Positions 1-12,100 of a stretch of DNA of 64,000 nucleotides are shown here, one piece after another. The stretch's first letter is position 1. The number at the start of each line of letters is the position of its first letter. The stretch is from Macrostomum hystrix (lineage: Eukaryota > Platyhelminthes > Macrostomidae). A program made the position numbers and the translations under genes. The stretch lies in assembly GCA_950097015.1 (NCBI GenBank), contig CATNEN010000003.1, forward strand, positions 15,196,001-15,260,000, given 5' to 3'. Below the pieces are notes generated by a model. That model searched no databases, was not told where the DNA came from, and saw nothing but the letters and a program-made list of their open reading frames with translations.

Positions 1-30
1 CCCGACGATGAGAAAGTCAGGGCAGATTCC
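1..30 (+). repeat. SINE-A fragment at window edge
   Basis: The first 30 bases match, on the plus strand, the 3' half of the tRNA-derived SINE-A family, seen in full (reverse orientation) at 2240-2600. The shared piece is the segment with GACGATGAGAAAGTCAGG. It lies in an intron of the NACHT-WD gene. Confidence 0.55.
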
Positions 31-121
31 ACGAACCTTCAAAATACTGTTATTATTGAGGATTGATGACCTAGAAGGGAGGTTTTATAGTCATTTGATC
101 GACAATCTTGCTTGTAATTAG

Positions 122-3100
122 CCCAGTTCTTCTCAACCTTGACGAAGGCATTGATCCGGACAACGTGCCGTCTCACCAAGCCTACCTGGATCATCTGTGC
201 CTGGACTTCGAGACTCGCATGAAACTGCACATCATGGAGAGCGTGCTCGATGCTGACGTTTCAGCTGGCAACGGCGCCCGATTCGCTAGCAGCCCGTTGG
301 CCAGAGAAGTGATCCAGCACACGCGATTCGCCCAGACAAAGGCCACCGCATTCTATGGCAGGCAGGCACTGCTCAATCTGCTGACTGACTACCTGGCCAA
401 GCCAGCGGACGCCCCATTGATTTGCTACGGAGTTTCTGGCTGCGGAAAGACTAGCCTGATGGCCAAACTGGCATTCAACATGCTGGACAAGCACCCAGCC
501 ACTGACGGCGCCGGCCCCATGGCGTTTGTGCTGCTCAGATTTTTAGGAACAACTCAAGCTTCTAGCAGCCTGCGAGAGCTGCTGAATAGTCTAATTAGCC
601 AGTGCCGTCGCATGCTTGGGGTTAATAAAGACGGAGCCAACGTAAGCGTTCGGGGTACCTAGCAACTCTTTTTTATTATCTCTGCACCTAGACTAGCTAG
701 GCTGCATGTGCAGACTATGGCACACAAAGCTTACACAGTTATAGATATGTTCTAATTGAAGGATGGCAGACCATTTGGTGTCACTTGACTCGCAGCCAGC
801 GAGGAGGTGATTTCGCTGACTCCTGAGCACAAACGCACACAGATACCGTACGCAGGCACACACTCACACAGGTGTGTACATCTAATTCCTTGACTTTCTA
901 ATCGTCTGGGAGTGTGCACTGCCACTGTACCTTAGAGGTTAGCCCTCAAGGGCGTAAACTTCACGACAAGCCCCCAAGCCTTCTCTCCAGGGCTGCGTCC
1001 CAAATGAATGTGGCCCCGTCGCGGAGTCGAGCTCTAGCGACTTTGGTACGAGGGCAAACGACATAACCGCCTTGCCACTGCCCCCAAGCTTACAAAACGA
1101 AGGGGAAAATAATTTTAATGCAGATTCGAAATCAAAAGATATTTATAAACAGGATCTAGGATCTAGAATAAAAAATTCGAATAAATATATTGCATCGCCA
1201 TCCCGCAGATCCAATCGTTAAAGACGCTGGCAGCTGCTCTTGTTCTCATGCTGAAACGTCTCGCCGCAGTAAAGCCAGTTCTGGTCGTATTGGACAGCAT
1301 CGACCAGCTGAAACCAGACGACTCGGCTCATTCGTGCTTCTGGCTGCCACAATTGATGCCAGAGAATATCTGGTTCGTGGTGTCCACGCTGCCCCAGGAG
1401 TATAGCATCCTGGAAAATCTGAAGGTCCGAAATGCTTACCATGCTTCGTTAGTATATTGGACTAGCAAAAGTGAACCCCTTCCACGCACTCGCGTACTCG
1501 CGTACTTACGGACTTATATTTTTTAAAATTAATTTAATTTCTAGATAATCGATTCTGCGATTCTACGAGTTTATCATCGATTAGTTTATTCACCTTACTA
1601 AGAATGCATGTATATAGTTTGAATGTTGGACTAGCTGATCTGATCCCATTCTGATTATGGTTGCTTAGTTAATATCTATTCTTTAAAAATCCTTTGTCGT
1701 TTGATTTTTGTCTAAGAATTACTCTTTAATTTTTGTTGCAGACGATGTATAAATATGACACACCCGAGCGCAAAGAAAATTTTGTGGAGGTCACAGAGCT
1801 GGAGAAAACAGACAGCAAGGCTATACTGCGTGAGCATCTGCGGAATAGAGATCGCATTCTAACGCCGAAGCAGCAACGCATATTGGAGACCTGCGTAGCC
1901 AGAGTGGCGCTGCCGCTGTACGCTCGACTGTGCGTCGATTTTGCGTCCAAGTGGAGCAGCTTCTCAACCGTGGATGAGGCCACTCTAGGTGAGGATTTTA
2001 AGTGAATTCACAACTTGTATCTCGAAGGAAATGGTCTGAAACTGAGGGTCGAAGAAAGACGTTGCAATTATGTTAAAATGTAAAAATCTTTGAAGGCTTG
2101 AATTGCTTGGACATTGGGCATGTAGCTACTATCATTTTTTATTAAAAATTGTTTTGTCTGTCTATTAAATGACTTCAATTCTATATCCAGAATACTGTCT
2201 GCGTATTTTTGGGGAATCCTTTAATAATAATAATAATTACAGGAGGGCTGCGGGCAATGGCGCAGCATTTGGTGACACTAGACCCGCAGCCAGCAGCCAC
2301 CCGGAGGCTATTCTGCCCATATCGCTGACTTCTGAGACGCCCACTGATACTGTACGCAGCAGGCTCACGCTCACACATGTGTGTACATCTGCCCTGACTT
2401 TCTCATCGTCAGGCAGTGTACACACGAACTGTGCCTTGGAGGTTGGCCCTTAAGGGCGTAAATTGCACGACAAGCCCCCAAGCCTTCTCTACGCAACTGA
2501 ACCCCAAATAAATGTGGCCTCGCCGTGGAATCGAGCTCAGGGACCTTGGTGCGAAATAAATAAATGCTTTAACCGCTCTGCCACTCACCCGCGGGGAATT
2601 CATCGGTCTATGGCCGAATTATATTCGGGTGTGTTTTCTGTTAACTGACGTACGAGGCAGATATATAGAAATTACATTACAGTCATTGGCACAGACGTAG
2701 CTATTGCTGTGTACAGGCTGTGTTTGCAAACGCTGTGTACAGCTATAAAGTCCGTGGACAGTGGGGCAGCCACAGCCCACCCAAATTTCTACCCACTTGA
2801 TGCTGGCACCAATTTTACAACTTCATGATCTGAAGCGCATGAGAAGTAAGTGTATATCTCAAGTGTTAATCAAGTGTCCTGAGTGTTGATCACCTGGCTA
2901 CCACGTATCATAAAAGCTCCCACAAAGACAGTCTTTTATAGAGAAAACTCAGCTGACCTCCGTTAAAATCGATGATTCAATAAATTGTCTCCCGTATTAT
3001 ACTCGAAAAGTACAGCTGCATCTAGAGCGCAACATAGTTTTACTTGCAGTAGTGGTCTTCGGTATCAAAACAATATCTGAGAATTGAAACATCAACCGAA

Positions 3101-6100
3101 GTACCTCGCAAACAAATTTTTTCAGCTCCGACAGTTCGCACTATCATCTCCCAGTTGTTCGCCAGCATCGAACGCAAGCACGGCGAGCTTCTAGTTAGGC
3201 GCGCACTTGGCTATCTGACAGTCAGCAACGCAGGACTATCCGAGAACGAACTAGAGGACATACTGGCACTGGACGATGATGTGCTTAATGACACATTCGA
3301 GTACTGGATGCCACCGGTAAGACGTCTACCACCGTTGGCCATCACTCGGGTGCTTTTCGACCTACAGGACTACCTGGGTGAGTCTGGGAACTTTGATCCG
3401 ATTCGGGATCAGGGTAATTAGGATCGGGATTAAGAGTTCAGAGTGTTTGGGGTTAGACTGATCGGGGATCAGATTGATCGGGATGGGGATCACAATTGGA
3501 ACTATGATCGTAAACGTTTTAACTCAAATTTGTGGTTTGAATGTGGATCAGATAAAAAAATGAATACGAAACGGTAAACCTGATTCTAAAATCTCGACAA
3601 TGTGCAGTTGAGCAGGGCTCGGAAGGAGTTCCCACGCTGCGCTGGTACCATCGTCAGTTCATCGAGGCCGCAATGGACAGGTTCTGTTCAGTGAACGACA
3701 CCGTGTCAGGCCTGCACAAATTAATAGCCGAGTTCTTCATGGGTGTCTGGGCCAGTAAGTACTTATTGATATATGGCATCATTGCACTCACTATCACTAT
3801 CAGAGACACTTCAAAACCATCCCAATATCAGTTGTGAATCACTATCAGAGACAATTTTAACTATCCTTCGTGACGTATAACTTAAGAACCAATCACTGTA
3901 CGAGTCAAACAATGAACTTCAAACATTGTAACCATGTAGCGAATAGCAAAAAGTTTATATTTTAGCTTCTCTGTTTTCCCCATCGTTTTTAAAACCAATC
4001 TTCATAAAGCAACGCCGAAGCCATTCGTCGACCGAAGCGCCAAGGGCTCGGGTCAGGAGGGTGCGGCATTGCGCTACGTTCCGGAACAGCCGATTGGATT
4101 TGGCGCCAGCGGCTCAGTTCAGTACAATCGTCGGAAGCTTGTTGAACTGCCGCATCACCTGTTGAAGTCTGGCAATCTTGCCGGTCTAAAATCGGAGTGC
4201 CTGGCCAATTTCGCCTTTCTACATGCTCTACTAACAGTGAAGGGTGTCGACGCCTGCATCGATGCCTACAGAGACGCCCTGCAGTTCTGGCCAGACGATG
4301 CACTGCTGAACGCTCTTAGCAGTTTGTACAACCAATCGCAACAAACCTTGGCATTCGAACCCGATTTGCTGCCGTTGCAACTGCTGACAAGATTGCCAAC
4401 CGTTGCTGCTGGTGAAGATAACGGTAGGCTTCGTTCGCGACTTCTAGCTGAAGCAGCATCTGCTACTAGCTGCAAGATCTATGTGCCGATGGAGCTGGCG
4501 CGCTTCTCGTCCGGCGGCGTCAGCGACGGAAACGACATCGGCGGACTCGCATCCGGCCTGCAGAAAGGTCTGCTGTTCTCCTTGGCCAAGCACAAGAAAT
4601 CCGTGGTGGCACTGGCTGTCAGTGCCGACTTTGGAAAAGCTGTCACAGGTTTGAGTTTGATTGTCTCATCTTTTGGCTTTTTAATGTCTTGTTCTTGCGT
4701 CTCCGAATTTCTTTCTTGTATTTGTGTCTGTCAATGACTTGCATACGTATCTCTTGGGTCCTGAAATGCCTTGCATTTTTTTCGCATTCTCTATTGAATT
4801 TGTATCTCTCAAGGTCGTGCATATGTATCTCTTAAGGTCGTGCATTTGTGTCTCTCAGGGTCGTGCATTTGTGTCTCTCAAGGTCGTGCATTTGTGTCTC
4901 TCAAGGTCGTGCATTTGTATCTCTCAAGGTCGTGCATTTGTGTCTCTCAAGGTCGTGCATTTGTGTCTCTCAAGGTCGTGTATTTGTGTCTCTCAAGGTC
5001 GTGTATTTGTGTCTCTCAAGGTCGTGTATTTGTCTCTTAGCGTCGAGTAATTAGACTCAAATGACTCCCTGCATTTGAGTCTCTTATGTCTCGAGATTGT
5101 GTCTGTCGTTCTTTCATTTATTATTTATTTCCTATCAATCACCAACTTAGTGGGAGAAGACAACGCCGTCAGCTTCTGGGACCTCGACAAAGGCTCCTGC
5201 CTCCGCACTGTTCAGATTGGCGAAGACCTAGATCCAGTGGTGTACTTTGTTAACAATGACAAACAGGCTGTGGTCACTACCGCATCAGGTTTTGCAGTGC
5301 TCCAGTGAGTCTATTTCTTTAGTTTTACTTTTATTCTTGAATCCTTTTTTATGGACAAACGGTCACTCTGACATGCCAGATTCGGCTCTGGTGTGTACGT
5401 GCGCTCATTCAAACGAACCGACGGTCGGTTTTCAACGCCGGCACCCGAAGCTGCTACAAAACGTGGCGTGAACAATCGCATCTTTGTTCATCCGATTCGC
5501 AATGGCAAACAATTGGTGGTGTTCGGCAGTCCCTATTTGCACATTCTGGACTGCGACGACTGGTCTGAAATTGGTCGCATCGATCTGGCTCACTGCGCGG
5601 CCGCAGCCAAGAATGGCAAAATGTTCACCGATATCGGCTCGTTCAACACGACAACGCCCATTGCCGGTAAGGAGTTAATGTGCGTCTATTTTTTACTCAA
5701 GTCAGGACTATGAAAGGGAGCAAAGCTGCCGGAGCTCGAATCCATGGCGAAGCCACGTTAGTTCTGGGGCGCAACAGCTTAGAGAAGGCTTGAAGGCTTT
5801 GTCTATGTTTGCCCATGTGGACATAAGATACCGATACGGGTACCGTACACAAGCGTAAAGTCACACATGTGTGTACAACTAGCCCTGAATTTTGTCAGGT
5901 AGTGTCCGACGTGGTTACATGATGACATTTTGTGAGCGGAAAAATCATGCGCATATCTTGCTGGTTTTTGCTAGCAGATACCCAGACGAGAATCCTTGAA
6001 ATTTATGGACGATGCCAATGTTTTGTGACTGTGGAAGTTGTTTAATCGGATAGAGCAGAAAATTTTTGTCAGTGCTTTGTAGTTTCATGTTGATTGGTTG

Positions 6101-9100
6101 AATATTTTGGGTGATACAGAAAAATGAAAAGTGGTAGTCTTTCTACCGATAAAGGTGCAAAATGCACGACAAGCTCCATTGCCTTCTCTCCGCGACTGTG
6201 GCATAAATGACATGTGGCATGAGGCACCAGCAGTTAATACTAAACAATGATTTACATCCATAAATCCAGGTTTCGATAAACACCTGCTAATAGTGGAACC
6301 TGAGCTTCAGATGTCCATCTACCAGTTTGATCTGCAGCAGTTGCAGTTCGTGCAGCACAGGGTCTATTTTCACGAGCGCTCCGACGAAGAGACCGATGCT
6401 GGCGAATCAGACGAATCCATCGACGGTCTCTACATGGACCACGCGGAGAACCAGTGCCTGTTCGTTGAGAGCGACAAAGGCCAGGTGTACTTCTGCCAGC
6501 TGCCCAGCTTGGACATTGTTAGAGTCGTGCCCCTAGTCGATCAACCTGGCGGCGTGGTCAGGAAACACGAGTGAGCTGGAAAATACTCTTATTTCATTAT
6601 GATGTCATATTTTGTCTTTAACATTTGTTATTTAGCAAGACAATAGAGCATTCGCATTCAATAGTTTTCACTGACAAACAATAGATTCACTTCTCTCTTT
6701 AATTCTTTTTGTTTCAGTCTAATTCAGGACAATTTATGTGAGTAAATGATTTTAAGGCGATTCACCTTTTCCCTCTTCACTCCATCCCACTTCACCCCAT
6801 CCCTATTCACCCAATCCCACTTCACCCAATCTCTCTTCACCCAATCTCTCTTCACCCAATCTCTCATCACCGCATCCCACTTCACCTCATCCCACTTCAC
6901 CCCATCCCTATTCACCCCATGCCACTTCACCCAATCTCTCTTCACCGCATCCCACTTCACCCCATCCCACTTCACCCCATCCCTATTCACCCCATCCCTA
7001 TTCATCCTATCCCTATTCATCCCATCCCCATTCACCCCATCCCTATTCACCCCATCCCTATTCATCCTATCCCTATTCATCCCATCCCCATTCACCCCAT
7101 CCCTATTCACCCATTCTTATTACTCCATTCCGTCTCCCAGGCCGGCACTGGGTGAACGACAGGTACTTGATCACACCTGGACAGCGCAGCCAGCAGCCGG
7201 CCGTGTCAGTCTGGGACAGCAAGCACAACACCGTGAGCCTCTGCTGTCCGCATCCGTCGCGTGTGTCAATCAATGCCATCCGAGTTGACAGCTCCGTGCA
7301 AAAGGTGGTGACAGTTTGCTCTGACGCGTGTCTGTACATGTTCGATCGATCCAAGGAGGGCTCGGAGGCGCCTGACGCTGATGGCAAAGCTGTCACAGTA
7401 GGAAAGATTGATAATGATTCTTCTGGGAATCAGGACAAGGTTAGCTATAACTGGAAGTGAGTAACATGGATTTAGATATTAATACTACCTTTTCTTCCAT
7501 TTACTTTTTTGCTTTATACTGTCTTAAGCTACTTAAGCTTGTAGATTTCTAAAACTCATCCCTTCTCTTTTACTCATGGCCTCTCTCAGTCTTCTCTCTC
7601 AGTCTTCTCTCTCTGTCACTCACACCCTCTCTCGGTCACTCAAACCTTCTCTCTTTCACTCTTTCACTTTTCGTTACACCCGAGGCCTTTCAAAAAGCAT
7701 TGAGAAGTGCATGTAGAATGCAGCTTTGCTCAAATCATTTCAGTACAAGCTTCCCATTGGACGCTGACGAAAGGTACATCCTTTACTCTGGCCAACGAAC
7801 CGTATCTGATCCCGGAAAAAATAAGCAAACTGACAGCTTGATCATCGTTTACGATACTGTCAAAGAGGAGAAAGTTAGACAGGTGAATATTAATTTCGTT
7901 TATTAGTTTATTTTCCGTTAATTACGCAAGAAATACGGCAAGATGCTGTTTTCTCTACTCTAAGTAGAAGTACGAGTGTTTGAATATATAACGATTTTTA
8001 TATTTATTTATAACATCATTTTACAGTTCCACATGCCAACAAAGAGGTCATGGACAGTTACTCGCTTCAATGAATCCACTGTCCTGATTGAGCACAATCG
8101 CAAAGGTTACCTTTTGGATCTGGTGGCCGCGGCGGTTACCATGGAGACGCAGGGTGTGGCCGGTGGCGTCACTGACATGATCGGAATTTCTAAGACGCAA
8201 CGTACGTAGACAATTGTATATACTATATAATATATTATTACCCAATTAAATGTATTAAATAACTGTCCTACAAGTACAGCGAGTTACAATGACTTACAGT
8301 TACCTCGTGATTACCCACAGAAATCATTGCGCAGAGTCGTTCGCAACGCAGCTTGAAGATCTACAGCGCTGCTGATGGCAAAGCGAGCATCGAGTTGACT
8401 GACGTCTTTGGTTCGCTACCGAAGCAGGTCATCTCGGAGATTGTCGTCACGCCGGGTGGTCGCTACGTCATAATGTGCGACGAGGATAAAAACAATCGTT
8501 TCGTCTGTCACCGGCTAAGTAGGAAGGACGACGGCGAAAGTGACAATGATGACAGGACGTTCGATTTGAAGGATGGCGTCAGAAAAGATTTGTCACTCTA
8601 TGACGCCTTCGCCACTGAAGATGAAGAACTACTGGTGACGCTCACGGAATCCAAGGTACTTCACACGAATAATGATTTATCAATTTTACTGAGGCTAAAA
8701 AGCCACTTTTTGCGATAGCGGTATCGACTATTTACATTTTGGAATAATAACAAAAGCTGTAACATTTGAGTCGTAGTTGAAATCGTATATATATCAATGG
8801 AAATAGCCGTTAGCCCAGTTTGGGTCAGATGCATGCACAGTCATCGGCACCGCCGTAGCGATTGCTAGATAAGCTATCTATCTATTTTGCAGGGGGCCCG
8901 GGGCACTTGTCGCACAAGCGACGGAGTGGCACGCCCCCAGACCGGCGAACTAGGCGCTTTTGCGCCCATCGCGCCGCCTCCCCTGAGCAGGCACCACACA
9001 CAGCAGCACAGACCAGCCGGGGAGGGCAGGAGGCACCCAGAATAGGCAGCAGTGTCCCCCACCCCAGCCCCACACGCACATAGCAGACCAAGCCGGGGCG

Positions 9101-12100
9101 GAAGGCTGATAAGAAATCAGTCCTCAGGGGGGTGATGAGTGTACACTTATCCAATCGCGCTGACGGAAGTCCAGAAAGCGCGCGGCGGTGTACACCCGCC
9201 CTCCAGCCACCCCCCGCAAGGTCTCACGCCCCAGCGCCAACGCACACAACTCACGCAACGCAGAACAGGCACACAGAAGGTAGGAGCGAAGCTATTATTT
9301 CAAGCTTTGATTGCACGAAATATGGTGCACCTCCGCCGGTCGCTACTGTCCAAACCCCCCAACAAGCCCCGAAAGTAATCGTGACTTGAAGGTTAAATCG
9401 AACTAGCGTCCTTTGGAGTGCGAGGCAGCGACGTTAGCCGCTGACCCACTCGCCCCTTTGATTGCTATTTAAGACCACAGGGCTATTTCAAATACCTACT
9501 TCACGATATTTCCCAAACCAAATGACCAATTTTCGTGAAACTCCACTCAGATGGATCAAAATTTTCAACCCCTTACGATAAACTAACTTTCAAAGCCGTC
9601 CGACTTCAGCATCGTGTGTGTGTGTGTGTGTTAACCTTGGCTCGGCGGGCCAGGGCCAGTACCTGCAAGAAGCCCCAGACGGTCTTGGGCTGGGACCAGA
9701 GATCCCGCGGGACGAGCGAGGTGGGACGAGCCAGGCAGGCGAACAGATGCGTGACCGACTCTTCCTCGCCGTGGCAACGCGGGCAGGTGGCAGGCGACTC
9801 CTGGTCGAGGCGGTGCTTAAAACTGGCCAGGTGAAGGCAGAAACCCGACCGGAGTTGGGCTAGCGTGGCCCGGGCGGAGCGCGGCAACTGCGTCTCGGAG
9901 GCGTCGATCACAGGCGGCGGCGCGCCGAGGACCCGATTAGGTTGCCGGTCCAGCAGGCATTTCTGCACGCAAGCGGTGTGGAGGGCGATGGAAAGCTGGC
10001 GGGTGGTGAGCGGACCGGGGGAAGGACGGAGAAGCGGCTGATGCACGTTGATGAAGTTGGTGGCGCAGGTGGTGAGCGACGAGCGAAGTTGCCGCCGCGG
10101 GGCCGGGACGAGCGACAGATGATGACATGGGTGGCACGGATGGAGCGCTTGCACCCAGAACAGCAGTCAGCATCGTCGAGTTATTCAGCGATTCTTGTGA
10201 ACCTCTATGGCTGGCGAATCCAAATTTGTTCAAAAATTTAAAGTATACGAATTTAATCAATCAAATTATTTATCTATGATAGCCGGGTTTCATGATAAAA
10301 TTTGTGAGCAAAAACATTCATATATTTGCTCTTCTTTGCCACCAGACACTCCGAAGAGACTCTTGGAACATCTCAACGATGCCGATGTATCCCGTGTTCT
10401 GGATTTCGATTGGTTTAATTTCGATTGGTTTAATATTTTTAGAGATACTGAAAAAAATAAAAATACAGAAAAAGACGCTCCAATATTCACAGATGGGTTT
10501 GACCAACGGCCGGCAGCGCAGCATCACCTGCCTGACCGTGTGGAGCCTGACTCAGCGCACCAAGCTTCGCGTTCTGTTCGATCAGGAATTCGCCGACAAA
10601 AGCATGGGTAGCCTAGACGAAATGGATACTTTGTACTTCGCCAGATTGGGCGGCCGGTTCGTTGTGACCGGACACGACGACGGCTACATTCGTGTTTGGC
10701 ACCTAGATCAGTCCAGGCCATTGGGCAGGCTGAAGGCTCACGATCACATGATATCCGATGTGTTTGCTCCGCGCTGCTGGCTAGAGGAGCCCCAAGGGAC
10801 TGAGTCTGCTGGATCTAAGAGTTACACACTGTACTGCGTGTCAGTCTGCGATGATGACGCAGAGATGAGCTTCAAGTACTGGCGGCTGAGCATCAGAGAG
10901 AGCCCGACAACGACCAATGTAGATGGGGCTAGCGCATCTGTTGCAGCTGGAGCATCTAGAGTGTGCGATTTTCTTCACCTGGCCACTTACAAAATGCAGG
11001 AGGCGGTTAGTGATTCTCTTAGCAATTTTTTATCAAGCCTGATACTGATACTCACATGTAAAAACCATCTTAAGATGTTTACTATCAACCATCGATACCA
11101 TCTACTGATCCTCAGACTGTACCATCGATACCATCTACTCATCCTCAGACTGTACCACCGTTACCATCTACTGATCATCAGACTGTACCATCGATACCAT
11201 CTACTGATCCTCAGACTGTACCATTGATACCATCTACTGATCCTCAGACTGTACCATCGATACCATCTACTCATCCTCAGACTGTACCATAGATGCCATC
11301 TACTGATCCTCAGACTGTCCCATCGATACCATCTACTCATCCTCAGACTGTACCATCAGTAACATCTACTGATCCTCAGACTGTACCATCGATACCATCT
11401 ACTCATCATCAGACTGTACCATTGATACCATCTACTGATCCTCAGACTGTACCATCGATACCATCTACTGATCCTCAGACTGTACCATCGATACCATCTA
11501 CTCATCCTCAGACTGTACCATAGATGCCATCTACTCATCCTCAGACTGTACCATCGATACCATCTACTGATCGTCAGACTGTCCCATCGATACCATCTAC
11601 TCATCCTCAGACTGTACCATCGATACCATCTACTCATCCTCAGACTGTACCACCGATACCATCTACTGATCATCAGACTGTACCATCGATACCATCTACT
11701 GATCCTCAGACTGTACCATCGATACCATCTACTGATCCTCAGACTGTACCACCGATACCATCTACTCATCATCAGACTGTACCATTGATACAATCTACTG
11801 ATCCTCAGACTGTACCATCGATACCATCTACTCATCCTCAGACTGTACCACCGATACCATCTACTGATCATCAGACTGTACCATCGATACCATCTACTGA
11901 TCCTCAGACTGTACCATCGATACCATCTACTGATCCTCAGACTGTACCACCGATACCATCTACTCATCATCAGACTGTACCATTGATACCATCTACTCAT
12001 CCTCAGACTGCACCATCGGTAACATCTACTGATCCTCAGACTGTACCATCGATACCATCTACTCATCATCAGACTGTACCATTGATACCATCTACTGATC

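Noticed and set aside
1190-1405. 71-codon plus ORF overlapping NACHT-WD exon 2
   Set aside because: Out of frame with the exon that carries the Walker B-like VLVVLDSID and joins in phase to its neighbours.
6724-7110. Asn-Arg-Asp-Gly-Val minus-strand ORF and its plus-strand mirror
   Set aside because: Generated by the 15-bp array. No start context, promoter or domain.
9132-9389. Two overlapping 80-codon ORFs in the GC-rich repeat
   Set aside because: They lie in a GC-rich SINE-like repeat, have low complexity and different frames, and show no splice or domain support.
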